Shown here: piece after piece, positions 39,146-48,405 of the stretch | How positions within the stretch are numbered: position 1 is the first letter of the stretch | Layout of the letters: every line of letters begins with the position of its first letter | NCBI RefSeq assembly: GCF_003986935.1 | Contig: NZ_RJZE01000006.1 | Coordinates: 234,456-298,455 of the forward strand | Origin: Paraburkholderia kururiensis JCM 10599 = LMG 19447 | GTDB lineage: Bacteria; Pseudomonadota; Gammaproteobacteria; Burkholderiales; Burkholderiaceae | Direction: 5' to 3' | DNA: 64,000 nt | The notes under the pieces: model-generated | Database searches by the model: none | Told to the model about the DNA's origin: nothing | What the model saw: only the letters and a program-made list of their open reading frames with translations | Position numbers and translations under genes: made by a program

Positions 39146-40070
39146 TGCGGGTGCTCCTCGATTCCATATACATGAGCGGCACGAGCACCGCGACCACCGT
39201 GGCCAGCATCATCACCGAAGACGCCGCGCCCACGCCCAGCTGTCCGCGGTTGAACGAGAACGTGTACATGAAGATGGCGGGCAGCGACGACGAGGTGCCG
39301 GGGCCGCCGGCCGTCAGCGCGACGACGAGGTCGAAGGTCTTGATCGTGATGTGGCAGAGAATCAGCAGCACGGAGAAAAACACCGGGCGCATGCTCGGAA
39401 TCACGATCTTGCGATAGATGGTGGGCAGCGTCGCGCCGTCCACCTGGGCCGCCTTGAAGATTTCGCTGTCCACGCCGCGCAGACCGGCGAGGAAGAGCGC
39501 CATGACGAAGCCCGTGGACTGCCACACGGCGGCAATCACGATACAGAAGATGGCCTTGTCGGGGTCGCCCAGCCAGTTGAACGAAAAGCTCGTCCAGCCC
39601 CAGTCGTGCATCACTTTCTCGAGGCCGAGGCCGGGGTTCAAGATCCACTGCCACGCCGTGCCCGTCACGATGAACGACAGCGCCATCGGATACAGGAAGA
39701 TCGCGCGCAGCGCGCCTTCGTTGCGAATCCGCTGGTCGAGCAGGATGGCGAGAAACAGGCCCAGCGCCACGCAGATCCCGATGAACGGGATGCCGAACCA
39801 GCCGAGATTCTGCGCCGAGGTCCACCACACGTCGTTCTGGAAGAGTTCGCTGTAGCGGGCGAACCCGACAAAGTCGTAGCGCGGCATCAGTCGCGAGTTG
39901 GTGAGCGACAGATAGCCGGTGATAAGAATGAAACCGTAGATGAAGACCAGGCTGATCGCGATGCTGGGCGCGAGCACCAGCTTCGGAATCCAGCGGTCGG
40001 CAAGCGCGGCCATGGGCGACGCGCGGCGGGCCGCGGCGTTCTTTCCGTTTCCGCTAAGAGAGGCAGCCAC
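39135..40070 (-). CDS. sugar ABC transporter permease (MalF-type)
   Basis: The protein has 311 residues with six membrane helices. The EAA loop reads EIFKAAQVDGATLPTIYRKI. It lacks the large periplasmic P2 loop of E. coli MalF, like other glucose/sugar CUT1 permeases. It pairs with the MalG-type protein encoded downstream (11-nt overlap) to form the translocation channel. A hairpin (40149-40182) separates it from the binding-protein gene. Confidence 0.92.
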   Translation of the reverse strand: MAASLSGNGKNAAARRASPMAALADRWIPKLVLAPSIAISLVFIYGFILITGYLSLTNSRLMPRYDFVGFARYSELFQNDVWWTSAQNLGWFGIPFIGICVALGLFLAILLDQRIRNEGALRAIFLYPMALSFIVTGTAWQWILNPGLGLEKVMHDWGWTSFSFNWLGDPDKAIFCIVIAAVWQSTGFVMALFLAGLRGVDSEIFKAAQVDGATLPTIYRKIVIPSMRPVFFSVLLILCHITIKTFDLVVALTAGGPGTSSSLPAIFMYTFSFNRGQLGVGAASSVMMLATVVAVLVPLMYMESRSTRNAA

Positions 40071-40148
40071 TACTCGACTCCTGAGCTATGCCGGCGCCTC
40101 ATGCTGCGCCAGCTGATGTGACTCTGTTGCACTGCAACCGCTCAACGA

Positions 40149-40182
40149 AACGCCCGGTATGCGCGAGCGTACACCGGGCGTT
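40149..40182 (-). promoter_or_regulatory. intra-operon stem-loop between binding protein and permease genes
   Basis: A 10-bp GC stem (40173-40182 with 40149-40158) with a 14-nt loop lies 14 nt after the binding-protein stop. There is no T run. Such hairpins in ABC operons often protect the upstream mRNA segment or partly terminate, giving excess binding protein over permease. Confidence 0.6.
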
Positions 40183-40195
40183 CCGTATTGCACAT

Positions 40196-41443
40196 TTACT
40201 TCGTCTTTGCCGCCTTCGCGAGCGCTTCCACCGCGCTCTTCGAGTCTTGCGACGAGTTCATGAACTTCGTCACGACGTCGGTGATGGCACCGGCCGTGGC
40301 ATCGGGCTGAGCCATGCCGTGCGCCAGCGACGGCACGTAGCCGCCCGACTTGATGGCCGTCTGCTCATCCGCGTAGGACTTCTTCGCGCAGTCGTCGAAC
40401 TTCGCCATGGAAACGCCGAGGCGCACCGGGATCGAGCCCTTGTAGAGGCTGAACTGTTCCTGGAAGGCCGGGCTCATGATGGTCTTCGCGAGCGCGAGCT
40501 GGCCCGGCGTTGCGGCGCTTTGGCCCTTCTGCTGGAAGAACACGAACGAGTCGACGTTGAACGTATAGGCCTTCTCCGTGCCCGGCACCGCGGCGCAGAT
40601 GTAGTCGCTACCCGGCTTCTTGTTCGCGTTTGCGAACTCGCCCTTCGCCCAGTCGCCCATGAACTGCATGCCGGCCTTGCCATTGATGACCATGGCCGTG
40701 GCGAGGTTCCAGTCGCGGCCCGTGCGGCCGCTATCGAAGTAACCCTGAATCTTGCGCACCGTATCGAACACCTGGAGCATCTTGTCCGAGGTCAGCGTCT
40801 TCTGGTCGAGGTCGACCAGCGCCTTCTTGTAGAAGTCCGCGCCCTGCGAGAGAACCACGTCTTCCCACAGCGTCAGGTCTTGCCACGGCTGGCCGCCCAT
40901 CGCGACCGGCATGATGCCCGCGGCCTTCATCTTGTCGGCAACGGCGAAGAATTCCGGCCACGTGGTCGGCACCTTGCCGCCCACCTTGTCGAGCGCCGCC
41001 TTGTTGATGTACAGCCAGTTCACACGGTGCACCGAGAACGGCGCGGCAACGTAGTGGCCGTCCGCGTGCATGATCTTGTCGATTTCAGGCGGCAGGTTCT
41101 TCTTCCAGTCCGTTGCGGCCGAATCGATGTTCACGAGCACGCCCTGCTGCGCCCATTCCTGGATCAGCGGGCCCTTGATCTGCGCCGCGGTGGGCGCGTT
41201 GCCCGAGATCACCTGCGTCTTGAGTGCCGTCATGGCTGCCGCACCCGCACCGCCCGCCACCGCAAAGTCCTTCCAGGTGTAGCCCTGCTTCTGCATGTCG
41301 TCTTTCAGGACGCCGACCGCCTTCGATTCGCCGCCCGAGGTCCACCAGTGCAGCACTTCGACCGACTCGGCCGCCTGCACCGCCGACACGCCACACATCA
41401 GACCTGCGGCGCACAGGGCGCCCATGATCGCACGGAATTTCAT
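40196..41443 (-). CDS. sugar ABC transporter substrate-binding protein
   Basis: The protein has 415 residues. A signal peptide (MKFRAIMGALCAAGLMCGVSAVQA) is followed by a CUT1 family 1 solute-binding fold: VEVLHWWTSGGESKAVGVLK, WLYINKAALDKVGGKVPTTW and MQFMGDWAKGEF. These features match GtsA-type glucose/mannose binding proteins. It is the first gene of the operon and has a very strong ribosome-binding site (GGAGGAGAT). The operon is divergent from zwf, and 516 bp separate the two starts. The substrate is inferred from neighbours and family. Confidence 0.93.
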   Translation of the reverse strand: MKFRAIMGALCAAGLMCGVSAVQAAESVEVLHWWTSGGESKAVGVLKDDMQKQGYTWKDFAVAGGAGAAAMTALKTQVISGNAPTAAQIKGPLIQEWAQQGVLVNIDSAATDWKKNLPPEIDKIMHADGHYVAAPFSVHRVNWLYINKAALDKVGGKVPTTWPEFFAVADKMKAAGIMPVAMGGQPWQDLTLWEDVVLSQGADFYKKALVDLDQKTLTSDKMLQVFDTVRKIQGYFDSGRTGRDWNLATAMVINGKAGMQFMGDWAKGEFANANKKPGSDYICAAVPGTEKAYTFNVDSFVFFQQKGQSAATPGQLALAKTIMSPAFQEQFSLYKGSIPVRLGVSMAKFDDCAKKSYADEQTAIKSGGYVPSLAHGMAQPDATAGAITDVVTKFMNSSQDSKSAVEALAKAAKTK

Positions 41444-41860
41444 TGCTTATCTCCTCCAGACACCTGAACAAAAAACGATGAGCCCCTGATGTCGCCAGGG
41501 TGCGATGGTTGGTTCAAACAGGCAAAACACTGGGCGGTCGGGCGTCGGTGCTGACCTGCGGATGCAGGGCCGCGTGCCGGTGTCCGGCCGCGGGACGCTC
41601 AAGAGATGAGTGGTTCGGAATGCAACTGACTGTCTCCTCTTCTGGTTTTCGCCAGCACCGGGTACGTTGCCCGATCCGGTGGCTGGCCCGAGGTACCGCG
41701 TGCGTCACACGGAGCGATCCTTGCATCACGGCGGCCCGGCAGGCGAGCCATACAATGCGCGAGTGCGTTGTCCGTTAACATGCAGGAACGTTCCGCTCCT
41801 TCGGGAAAACACGTACACCGCAGGCGGCGCACGGCTTTTTTATCGAATGAGCGTTACCTC
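41444..41860. other. divergent control region between the ABC operon and zwf
   Basis: There is no convincing gene. The minus-strand promoter of the ABC operon should lie here but is not clear. The half nearest zwf carries the HexR-type operator and promoter listed separately. I found no second copy of that operator on the ABC side. Confidence 0.45.
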
Positions 41861-41888
41861 TTGATTTGGATTGTAGTTAAACTACAAT
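41861..41888 (+). promoter_or_regulatory. probable zwf promoter
   Basis: TTGATT (41861-41866) and TACAAT (41883-41888) are separated by 16 nt. The HexR-type operator fills most of the spacer and overlaps the -10 box, the arrangement expected for repression by steric block. Confidence 0.65.
41872..41886. promoter_or_regulatory. HexR-type operator
   Basis: The 15-mer TGTAGTTAAACTACA matches the HexR consensus TGTARTWWWAYTACA at every position. It lies 74 bp upstream of the zwf ATG, and the regulator itself is encoded as the C-terminal half of the third gene of this operon. HexR repressors release DNA on binding 2-keto-3-deoxy-6-phosphogluconate. Confidence 0.8.
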
Positions 41889-41959
41889 TCAGTGTCAAAA
41901 AAAACTTTATCGGACTACGGCCGCGTCTGACGGCCCTCAAGGACTGGCGACGGAGACTC

Positions 41960-43420
41960 ATGCAAACCGATTCAAGCTTCACCTTCGTGCTGTTCGGCGG
42001 CACCGGCGACCTGTCGATGCGCAAGATCCTGCCGGCCCTCTATGAAGCCCACCGCGCGGGCCTGCTCGCCGAAGCCGGCAAGATCGTCGCGGTCGCGCGC
42101 CACGAGGACAATCGCGACGCGTACCTCGCGTGGGTCAACGAGCACGTGAAGCCGCATGTCTCGAAGAACGGGCTCGACGAGGCAGCGTGGACGAGTTTTC
42201 TTGAGCGTGTGCTCTACGTGAAGCTCGACCTGTCGCGTCCCGAAGACTTCGGCGTGCTGCGCGACGCAGTGGGCACGCTGCCCGGCATTCGCGTGTTCTA
42301 TCTCGCCACCGGCCCGTCGCTCTTCGTACCGATCTGCCGTGCGCTCGCTTCGGTAGGGCTCAACGAAAACGCGCGCATCGTGCTCGAAAAGCCGCTCGGC
42401 TACGACCTGCGTTCGTCGAACGCGATCAACGACGCGGTGGGCGAGATCTTCGCCGAAGGCCAGATCTACCGGATCGACCATTACCTCGGCAAGGAACCGG
42501 TTCAGAACCTGCTCGCGCTGCGCTTCGGCAACGCGCTCTTCGAGCCGCTGTGGCGCCGCGAATGGGTGGAAAGCATCCAGATCACCATCGCCGAAGAACT
42601 CGGCGTGGAAGGCCGCGGCGACTTCTACGACAACACCGGCGCGCTGCGCGACATGGTGCAGAACCACCTGCTCCAGTTGCTCTCCATCATTGCGATGGAG
42701 CCGCCGCACTCCATGGATGCCGACGCCGTACGCGACGAGAAGCTGCGCGTGCTGCGCTCGCTCAAGCCCATCGACCCGCGCGACATCAGCAAGGTCGCGG
42801 TGCGCGGCCAGTATCATGCGGGCGGCATTCGCGGCACGCCGGTCCCGGCCTACTCCACCGAGAAAGGCGTGAAGCCCGACAGCACGACAGAAACGTTCGT
42901 TGCCCTGAAGGTCGAGATCGAAAACTGGCGCTGGGCCGGCGTGCCCTTCTTCCTGCGCACCGGCAAACGGCTCGCCGACCGCGTCGCGGAAATCGTCGTG
43001 AACTTCCGCCCCGTGCCGCACTCAGCGCTCGGCGCGACGGCATTGCGGCCCGGCGCGAACCGGCTCGTCATCCGCCTGCAGCCCAACGAAACAATTCGCC
43101 TGTATTGCCTCGCCAAGCAACCCGGCGAAGGCATGAATCTCGCCAGCGTTCACCTCGACCTCGCGTTCGACCAGTTCTTCCGCGAAGGCCAGATGGAGGC
43201 GTACCAGCGTCTGCTGCTCGACGTCATCAGCGGGCGCCTCGCGCTTTTCGTGCGGCGCGACGAGCAGGAAGCCGCGTGGCGCTGGGTCGAGCCGATCCTT
43301 GGCGAGTGGGCCAACTCGAACAAGCCGCCGAAGCCGTATGCGGCGGGCACCTGGGGACCGGCGGCATCGAGCGCGATGCTGGCACAGCACGGCACCTGCT
43401 GGCTGGAAGAAGAGAATTGA
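41960..43420 (+). CDS. zwf: glucose-6-phosphate 1-dehydrogenase
   Basis: The protein has 486 residues from the ATG at 41960, which follows CGGAGA. The N-terminal nucleotide-binding motif (FVLFGGTGDLSMRKILPAL), the catalytic RIDHYLGKEPVQN near residue 170 and the LRTGKRL segment near residue 340 are intact. The enzyme oxidises glucose-6-phosphate to 6-phosphogluconolactone with NAD(P)+, feeding the Entner-Doudoroff and pentose phosphate routes. The frame opens upstream to 41768, but that part covers the operator and promoter and is not coding. It is the first gene of zwf-pgl-glk/hexR. Confidence 0.97.
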   Translation: MQTDSSFTFVLFGGTGDLSMRKILPALYEAHRAGLLAEAGKIVAVARHEDNRDAYLAWVNEHVKPHVSKNGLDEAAWTSFLERVLYVKLDLSRPEDFGVLRDAVGTLPGIRVFYLATGPSLFVPICRALASVGLNENARIVLEKPLGYDLRSSNAINDAVGEIFAEGQIYRIDHYLGKEPVQNLLALRFGNALFEPLWRREWVESIQITIAEELGVEGRGDFYDNTGALRDMVQNHLLQLLSIIAMEPPHSMDADAVRDEKLRVLRSLKPIDPRDISKVAVRGQYHAGGIRGTPVPAYSTEKGVKPDSTTETFVALKVEIENWRWAGVPFFLRTGKRLADRVAEIVVNFRPVPHSALGATALRPGANRLVIRLQPNETIRLYCLAKQPGEGMNLASVHLDLAFDQFFREGQMEAYQRLLLDVISGRLALFVRRDEQEAAWRWVEPILGEWANSNKPPKPYAAGTWGPAASSAMLAQHGTCWLEEEN

Positions 43421-43533
43421 TGGATTCGCGCGGGGCGACGGCCCTCGCGCGGAACGCGTAACCTGCGTCGTTCCGCGCGGCGGCCGCACTGCATGATCCG
43501 CCCCGCACCACAAGAAAGCAGCATGGAGGAGAA

Positions 43534-44238
43534 GTGATCGAGCTTCACGCTTTCGACGACCCGCGCGTCCAACGCGACGCGCTGGCGAGAGCGGTGGGCG
43601 ACGCATTACAGGCGTCGCTTGCTGCTCAGGCGGCCGCGCCCGTGACCGGCGCACGCCACGCAACGCTTGCCGTTTCCGGCGGCACGAGCCCCCGTCCGTT
43701 CCTGCAGGACCTCTCGACCCATGCCTTCGACTGGGCGCACATCGACGTGACGCTCGTGGACGACCGCTGGGTGCCCGAGACCGACAGCGCGAGCAACGCG
43801 CGCCTCGTGCGCGAAACGCTGCTGCAAAACGCGGCGCAGCACGCGCATTTCCTGCCGCTCGTCGACGTCTCGCAGACGCTCGACGCCCACGTGGCCGCGC
43901 TCAACGCCGACGCGCAGCGCAAGCTGCCCGACGTCGCGGTGCTCGGCATGGGTGAAGACGGCCACACCGCGTCGATCTTCGCGGATGCGCCCGAATGGGA
44001 CTTCGCGATCTCGACGCCGCGGCCGTTCGTCGCCGTGCATCCCGGCAACGCGCCGCATGCGCGCGTGAGCTGGTCGCTCAGCGCGTTGAAGCAGGTGGAT
44101 CGACTGTTCCTGCTGATCGCGGGCGAGCGCAAGCTCGAAGTTCTCCAACAGGCCGCCGCGGTCCAACAAAAAAACGCCATTTCGATGTTGGCGAACGACA
44201 AGGGAGTGAGACTCGATGTCTACTGGTGTGCAAACTAG
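43534..44238 (+). CDS. pgl: 6-phosphogluconolactonase
   Basis: The protein has 234 residues, typical of the DevB/Pgl type in the NagB-like fold. Visible motifs are [33 protein letters not shown] and [16 protein letters not shown]. It hydrolyses 6-phosphogluconolactone, the product of Zwf. The start is a GTG at 43534 with a strong GGAGGAG site. Its 3' end overlaps the glk/hexR start by 23 nt, so the two are probably translationally coupled. Confidence 0.95.
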   Translation: MIELHAFDDPRVQRDALARAVGDALQASLAAQAAAPVTGARHATLAVSGGTSPRPFLQDLSTHAFDWAHIDVTLVDDRWVPETDSASNARLVRETLLQNAAQHAHFLPLVDVSQTLDAHVAALNADAQRKLPDVAVLGMGEDGHTASIFADAPEWDFAISTPRPFVAVHPGNAPHARVSWSLSALKQVDRLFLLIAGERKLEVLQQAAAVQQKNAISMLANDKGVRLDVYWCAN

Positions 44239-46132
44239 AACAGCCCCCGGCGCGGGCCAGCACGCCGACGGACCGAGGCTGCTCGCCGACATCGGCGGAA
44301 CCAACGCACGCTTCGCGTTGGAGACGGGACCGGGCGACATCTCGCAGGTCATGGTCTACCCCTGCGCCGAGTACCCGGGCGTAGCCGAGGTCATCAAGAA
44401 GTACCTGAAGGACACGAAGATCGGCCGCGTGAATCATGCGGCCATCGCGATCGCGAACCCCGTGGACGGCGATCAGGTCCGCATGACCAATCACGACTGG
44501 AGCTTCTCGATCGAAGCCACGCGACGCGCGCTCGGCTTCGACACGCTGCTCGTCGTCAACGACTTCACCGCGCTCGCCATGGCGCTGCCGGGCTTGACCG
44601 ACGCGCAACGCGTGCAGGTGGGCGGCGGCCAGCGCCGGCCCAACAGCGTGATCGGCCTGCTCGGGCCGGGCACGGGCCTTGGCGTGTCGGGCCTCATTCC
44701 CGCCGACGACCGCTGGATCGCGCTCGGCAGCGAAGGCGGCCACGCGAGCTTCTCGCCGCAGGACGAACGCGAAGACCTCGTGCTGCAGTACGCGCGCAAG
44801 AAGTGGTCGCATGTGTCGTTCGAACGTGTGGCCGCGGGGCCTGGCATCGAAGTGATCTATCGGGCGCTCGCCGCGCGCGACAAGAAACGCGTTGCCGCTT
44901 CGCTCGATACCTCGGAGGTCGTCAAGCGCGCGCTGCAGGGCGACGAGCTCTCGGCCGAAGCCGTGGAATGCTTCTGCGGCATTCTGGGCACGTTCGCCGG
45001 CAACATCGCGATGACGCTGGGGTCGCTCGGCGGCATCTATATCGGCGGCGGCGTGGTGCCGCGGCTCGGCGAGTTCTTCGAGCGCTCGTCGTTCCGCCAG
45101 CGCTTCGAGGCGAAGGGCCGTTTCGAGACCTATCTCGCCAACATTCCGACCTACGTCATCACCGCCGAATACCCGGCGTTCCTCGGCGTCTCGGCAATTC
45201 TCGCGGAGCAGTTGTCGAATCGCGCGGGCGGCGGCTCGTCGGCCGTGTTCGAGCGCATCCGCCAGATGCGCGACGCACTTACGCCCGCCGAACGCCGCGT
45301 GGCCGATCTTGCGCTCAACCATCCGCGCTCCATCATCAACGACCCGATCGTGGACATCGCGCGCAAGGCCGACGTGAGCCAGCCCACCGTGATCCGCTTC
45401 TGCCGTTCGCTCGGCTGCCAGGGGCTCTCGGACTTCAAGCTCAAGCTCGCCACCGGTCTCACCGGCACGATTCCCGTGAGCCACAGCCAGGTGCACCTGG
45501 GCGACACCGCTACGGACTTCGGCGCAAAGGTGCTCGACAACACCGTCTCGGCCATCCTGCAGCTGCGCGAGCACCTGAACTTCGAGCACGTGGAACGCGC
45601 CATCGAGCTGCTCAACGGCGCGCGGCGCATCGAGTTCTACGGGCTCGGCAACTCGAACATCGTCGCGCAGGACGCACACTACAAGTTCTTCCGCTTCGGT
45701 ATCCCGACGATCGCTTACGGCGACCTGTACATGCAGGCGGCGTCCGCGGCGCTACTCGGCAAGGGCGACGTGATCGTGGCGGTGTCGAAGTCGGGCCGCG
45801 CGCCGGAACTGCTGCGCGTGCTCGAAGTGGCAATGCAGGCGGGCGCAAAGGTGATCGCGATCACCTCGAGCAATACGCCGCTCGCCAAGCGCGCAACGGT
45901 GGCGCTCGAAACCGATCACATCGAGATGCGCGAGTCGCAGCTTTCGATGATCTCGCGCATCCTGCACCTGCTCATGATCGACGTCCTCGCGGTGGGCGTG
46001 GCCATTCGCCGTGCAGCGCCGGACGCCGAAGTAAGCGAGGCGGTGGCACGAGCCCGCGAAAGCGCCGACGACGACGCGAGCGCGGTGCTCGACTGGCTGA
46101 GCCACGGCGCGGCGTACTCGGGGAAGGACTAG
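44216..46132 (+). CDS. bifunctional glucokinase / RpiR-family (HexR-type) transcriptional regulator
   Basis: The protein has 638 residues and two halves. Residues 20-340 form a bacterial glucokinase with the phosphate-binding motif [14 protein letters not shown], the catalytic-region [13 protein letters not shown] and a GSEGGHASF segment. Residues 343-420 form the RpiR helix-turn-helix domain ([19 protein letters not shown]), and about 470-610 an SIS sugar-phosphate-binding domain ([20 protein letters not shown]). The fusion joins glucose phosphorylation to a repressor that probably senses an Entner-Doudoroff intermediate. A HexR operator upstream of zwf is the expected target, so the protein would control its own operon. 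Such fusions are known in Burkholderiales. A terminator follows. Confidence 0.95.
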   Translation: MSTGVQTRTAPGAGQHADGPRLLADIGGTNARFALETGPGDISQVMVYPCAEYPGVAEVIKKYLKDTKIGRVNHAAIAIANPVDGDQVRMTNHDWSFSIEATRRALGFDTLLVVNDFTALAMALPGLTDAQRVQVGGGQRRPNSVIGLLGPGTGLGVSGLIPADDRWIALGSEGGHASFSPQDEREDLVLQYARKKWSHVSFERVAAGPGIEVIYRALAARDKKRVAASLDTSEVVKRALQGDELSAEAVECFCGILGTFAGNIAMTLGSLGGIYIGGGVVPRLGEFFERSSFRQRFEAKGRFETYLANIPTYVITAEYPAFLGVSAILAEQLSNRAGGGSSAVFERIRQMRDALTPAERRVADLALNHPRSIINDPIVDIARKADVSQPTVIRFCRSLGCQGLSDFKLKLATGLTGTIPVSHSQVHLGDTATDFGAKVLDNTVSAILQLREHLNFEHVERAIELLNGARRIEFYGLGNSNIVAQDAHYKFFRFGIPTIAYGDLYMQAASAALLGKGDVIVAVSKSGRAPELLRVLEVAMQAGAKVIAITSSNTPLAKRATVALETDHIEMRESQLSMISRILHLLMIDVLAVGVAIRRAAPDAEVSEAVARARESADDDASAVLDWLSHGAAYSGKD

Positions 46133-46183
46133 GAACGGCGGGCGGCTGAGCGCATAACGCTGCCGCCCGCACGATGAAACAAC

Positions 46184-46222
46184 AAGGGCCGTGATGCTTC
46201 GTTGCATCACGGCCCTTTTGTT
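46184..46222 (+). terminator. terminator of the zwf-pgl-glk/hexR operon
   Basis: A 14-bp perfect stem (46184-46197 with 46204-46217) with a 6-nt loop is followed by TTGTTTT. Confidence 0.88.
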
Positions 46223-46271
46223 TTGTGTGCCCGGGTCGCTTCCCGGCCGTCGCGTGCGCAGTGCGCAGCCT

Positions 46272-47507
46272 TTAGGGCGCGACGCGTCCCGTCGCCGACC
46301 CCGAGACCGGCCGGTCATGCCAGCGCACGAGCAGCAGACGGCCCGTGTAGCACAGCAGCCCTGCGGCGCCGATCGTGAAGCCCATGCCCGTGGGCGTCGT
46401 GTCGTGCCAGAGTCCGACCACGATGCTCGCCAGCGCGCCCAGCGCGAGCTGCATTGCGCCGAATACGGCCGCCGCAGCGCCGGCATTGTGCGGATAGCGA
46501 TGCATCAGGTCGGTCGCGCAGTTTGCCGACAGCAGCCCGACCACGCCCACCACGAAGAACAACCCCGCAACGATCGACCACAAACCGCCCCACCCCGTCA
46601 CGCAGACGAGTGCGACGAACAGCGACGCGATGCTGCTCACGGTGGCCGCCACGGAGATGAGCCGCAGCGAGCCGAAGCGACCTACGAAATGCGTGTTGAG
46701 GAAGTTGCCGATCATGATGCCGAACACGTTCGCGCCGAAGAAGAAGCCATAGCGCTGCGGCGAGACGTGAAAGTGTTCGATGTACACGAACGGCGTGGCG
46801 GAGATGTACGTGAACATCGACGCGAACGCCATGCCGCCGCACAGCATGTGCCCCCAGACCACGGGGTCGCGCAGCAGCCGGCCGTACGCAGCGAACGACT
46901 TCAGCACGGCCGGGCTTGCACGCTTTTCGCGCGGCCACGTCTCGGGCACCCGCAGCCACGCGGCGGTAGCGCACAGCGCGCCGAACAGCGTCAGCACGGC
47001 AAACACCACGCGCCAGCCACCGAGTAACAGCAACTGGCCGCCAATCAGCGGCGCAAGCAGTGGCCCGACCGCCGTGACGATCGCGACCATCGAGAGCACG
47101 CGGGCCGCGTCGGCGGGTTCGTGGGCATCGCGCGCAATGGCGCGAGCCAGCACCGACGCCGCGCCGGCGCCGAGCGCCTGGAGAAAACGCACGAACACGA
47201 GCGAGCCGACCGAGAACGAGAACGCGCAGGCCACGCTCGACAGCGTAAAGAGCGCGATGCCGCCGAGCAGCACCGGCCGCCGGCCATAGGCGTCCGAAAC
47301 CGGGCCGTACAGCAGCATGCCGATCGAAAAGCCGGCCATGAAGCTCGTGAGCGTGGACTGCGCCACGCCGGGCGCCACGCCGAATGTTTGCGCGATGGCG
47401 GGCAGGCTCGGGAGATACATGTCGGTAGCGAGCGGCCCGCACGCGGCAAGCGCACCGAGCAGCAGGATCAGCCGGGCATCGGGCCGGCGTCTGACGACGT
47501 GAGACAT
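46272..47507 (-). CDS. Bcr/CflA family drug-resistance MFS exporter
   Basis: The protein has 411 residues and 12 membrane helices. ATDMYLPSLPAIAQTFGV in helix 1, QSTLTSFMAGFSIGMLLYGP, VSDAYGRRPVLLGGIALF (MFS motif A) and a GAGAASVLARAIARD segment define the Bcr/CflA DHA1 subfamily, proton-driven exporters of antibiotics and other compounds such as bicyclomycin or cysteine in E. coli Bcr. The ATG at 47507 is chosen because the membrane domain starts 12 residues later; the open frame to 48371 is an artefact of GC-rich antisense DNA. The substrate is unknown. Confidence 0.9.
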   Translation of the reverse strand: MSHVVRRRPDARLILLLGALAACGPLATDMYLPSLPAIAQTFGVAPGVAQSTLTSFMAGFSIGMLLYGPVSDAYGRRPVLLGGIALFTLSSVACAFSFSVGSLVFVRFLQALGAGAASVLARAIARDAHEPADAARVLSMVAIVTAVGPLLAPLIGGQLLLLGGWRVVFAVLTLFGALCATAAWLRVPETWPREKRASPAVLKSFAAYGRLLRDPVVWGHMLCGGMAFASMFTYISATPFVYIEHFHVSPQRYGFFFGANVFGIMIGNFLNTHFVGRFGSLRLISVAATVSSIASLFVALVCVTGWGGLWSIVAGLFFVVGVVGLLSANCATDLMHRYPHNAGAAAAVFGAMQLALGALASIVVGLWHDTTPTGMGFTIGAAGLLCYTGRLLLVRWHDRPVSGSATGRVAP

Positions 47508-47675
47508 GGGAATCCGGAAGAATCGGCCTGTTCCCGCAACGCTACGGCGGCGGTTCAGGCCTTGTGAAAGGCGGAGCAGAGCCGATTGTAACCCGGTGCT
47601 TAATCCGCACGCGGCTTGCCGCTTCGATGCGTTAAGCTCGCGGTTTCCTTCCCCTTGCGCCTCGAAACAGCCAGC

Positions 47676-48161
47676 ATGACCGCCTTCCTGTTGATCTGGA
47701 GCCCGAAGAAGTGGCCGTGGCCGGAGTTGCCGGACGTGGCGCGGCGCGTTGCCGCAGGCGAAGCCGTCGCCGACGTCTGGGGGTGCGGCTTCGCCCGCGG
47801 CATCCTGCCCGGCGACCGCGTGTTCCTGCATCGCGTGGCGTCGGAGCCGCGCGGCCTGTTCGGGTCGGGATACGTCACGCGCGCGCCCTACGAGGGGCCC
47901 GATCCCGCCTACAAGCGCGGCTATCGGCTCTGCATCGATTTCGTCTACGACTGGCTCGTCGATGCGCACGAAGAAGTCGTGATCGGGCGCGAGGCGCTGC
48001 GCGAACATCCGTTTTCCGTGCAGACCTGGGACGCGCAGAGTTCGGGCACGACCATCAAGCCGATTGCCGAAGGGGCGCTCGAAAAGCGCTGGGCGGCGCT
48101 CACGGGCAAGCGGCCCGTGCCGGGGTCGCTGCCGGCGGGGCCGTCGCCCCGGCGGCGGTAG
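47676..48161 (+). CDS. EVE/PUA-like domain protein, function unknown
   Basis: The protein has 161 residues from the ATG at 47676. It begins [18 protein letters not shown], a start shared by EVE-like (PUA-fold) proteins that read modified bases, and continues with [20 protein letters not shown] and later [15 protein letters not shown] beta segments. EVE domains bind modified DNA or RNA bases and are often linked to restriction systems or RNA modification. No restriction gene is adjacent here. The assignment is by recall of the N-terminal motif and is moderate. The frame opens earlier at 47616, but the hydrophobic start fits the family. Confidence 0.6.
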   Translation: MTAFLLIWSPKKWPWPELPDVARRVAAGEAVADVWGCGFARGILPGDRVFLHRVASEPRGLFGSGYVTRAPYEGPDPAYKRGYRLCIDFVYDWLVDAHEEVVIGREALREHPFSVQTWDAQSSGTTIKPIAEGALEKRWAALTGKRPVPGSLPAGPSPRRR

Positions 48162-48405
48162 CGCGCGCCACAGGCAGCGGCCCGGCTCGCGGCGCGGGAG
48201 TCCGGTACAATTTCGAGGAACTATCCGGTCGCAGCGCCTCGCCGGGCGCGCCCGGGCATCGGCAGCAGGGAACGCGCGGCAAGGCGCACGAAACAAGACG
48301 CACCACCCCGTGCACACAAGACGCCCACCGCAGCGACGACGCCCTTCATTCACGCCCGACGCGCATTTCAACGCTCATTCAACGTCACAGCAGGTCAGGT
48401 CACTC

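Noticed and set aside
37163..39175. 670-codon open frame antisense to the ABC ATPase and permease genes
   Set aside because: It spans two well-defined genes, is Arg/His-rich and has no domain.
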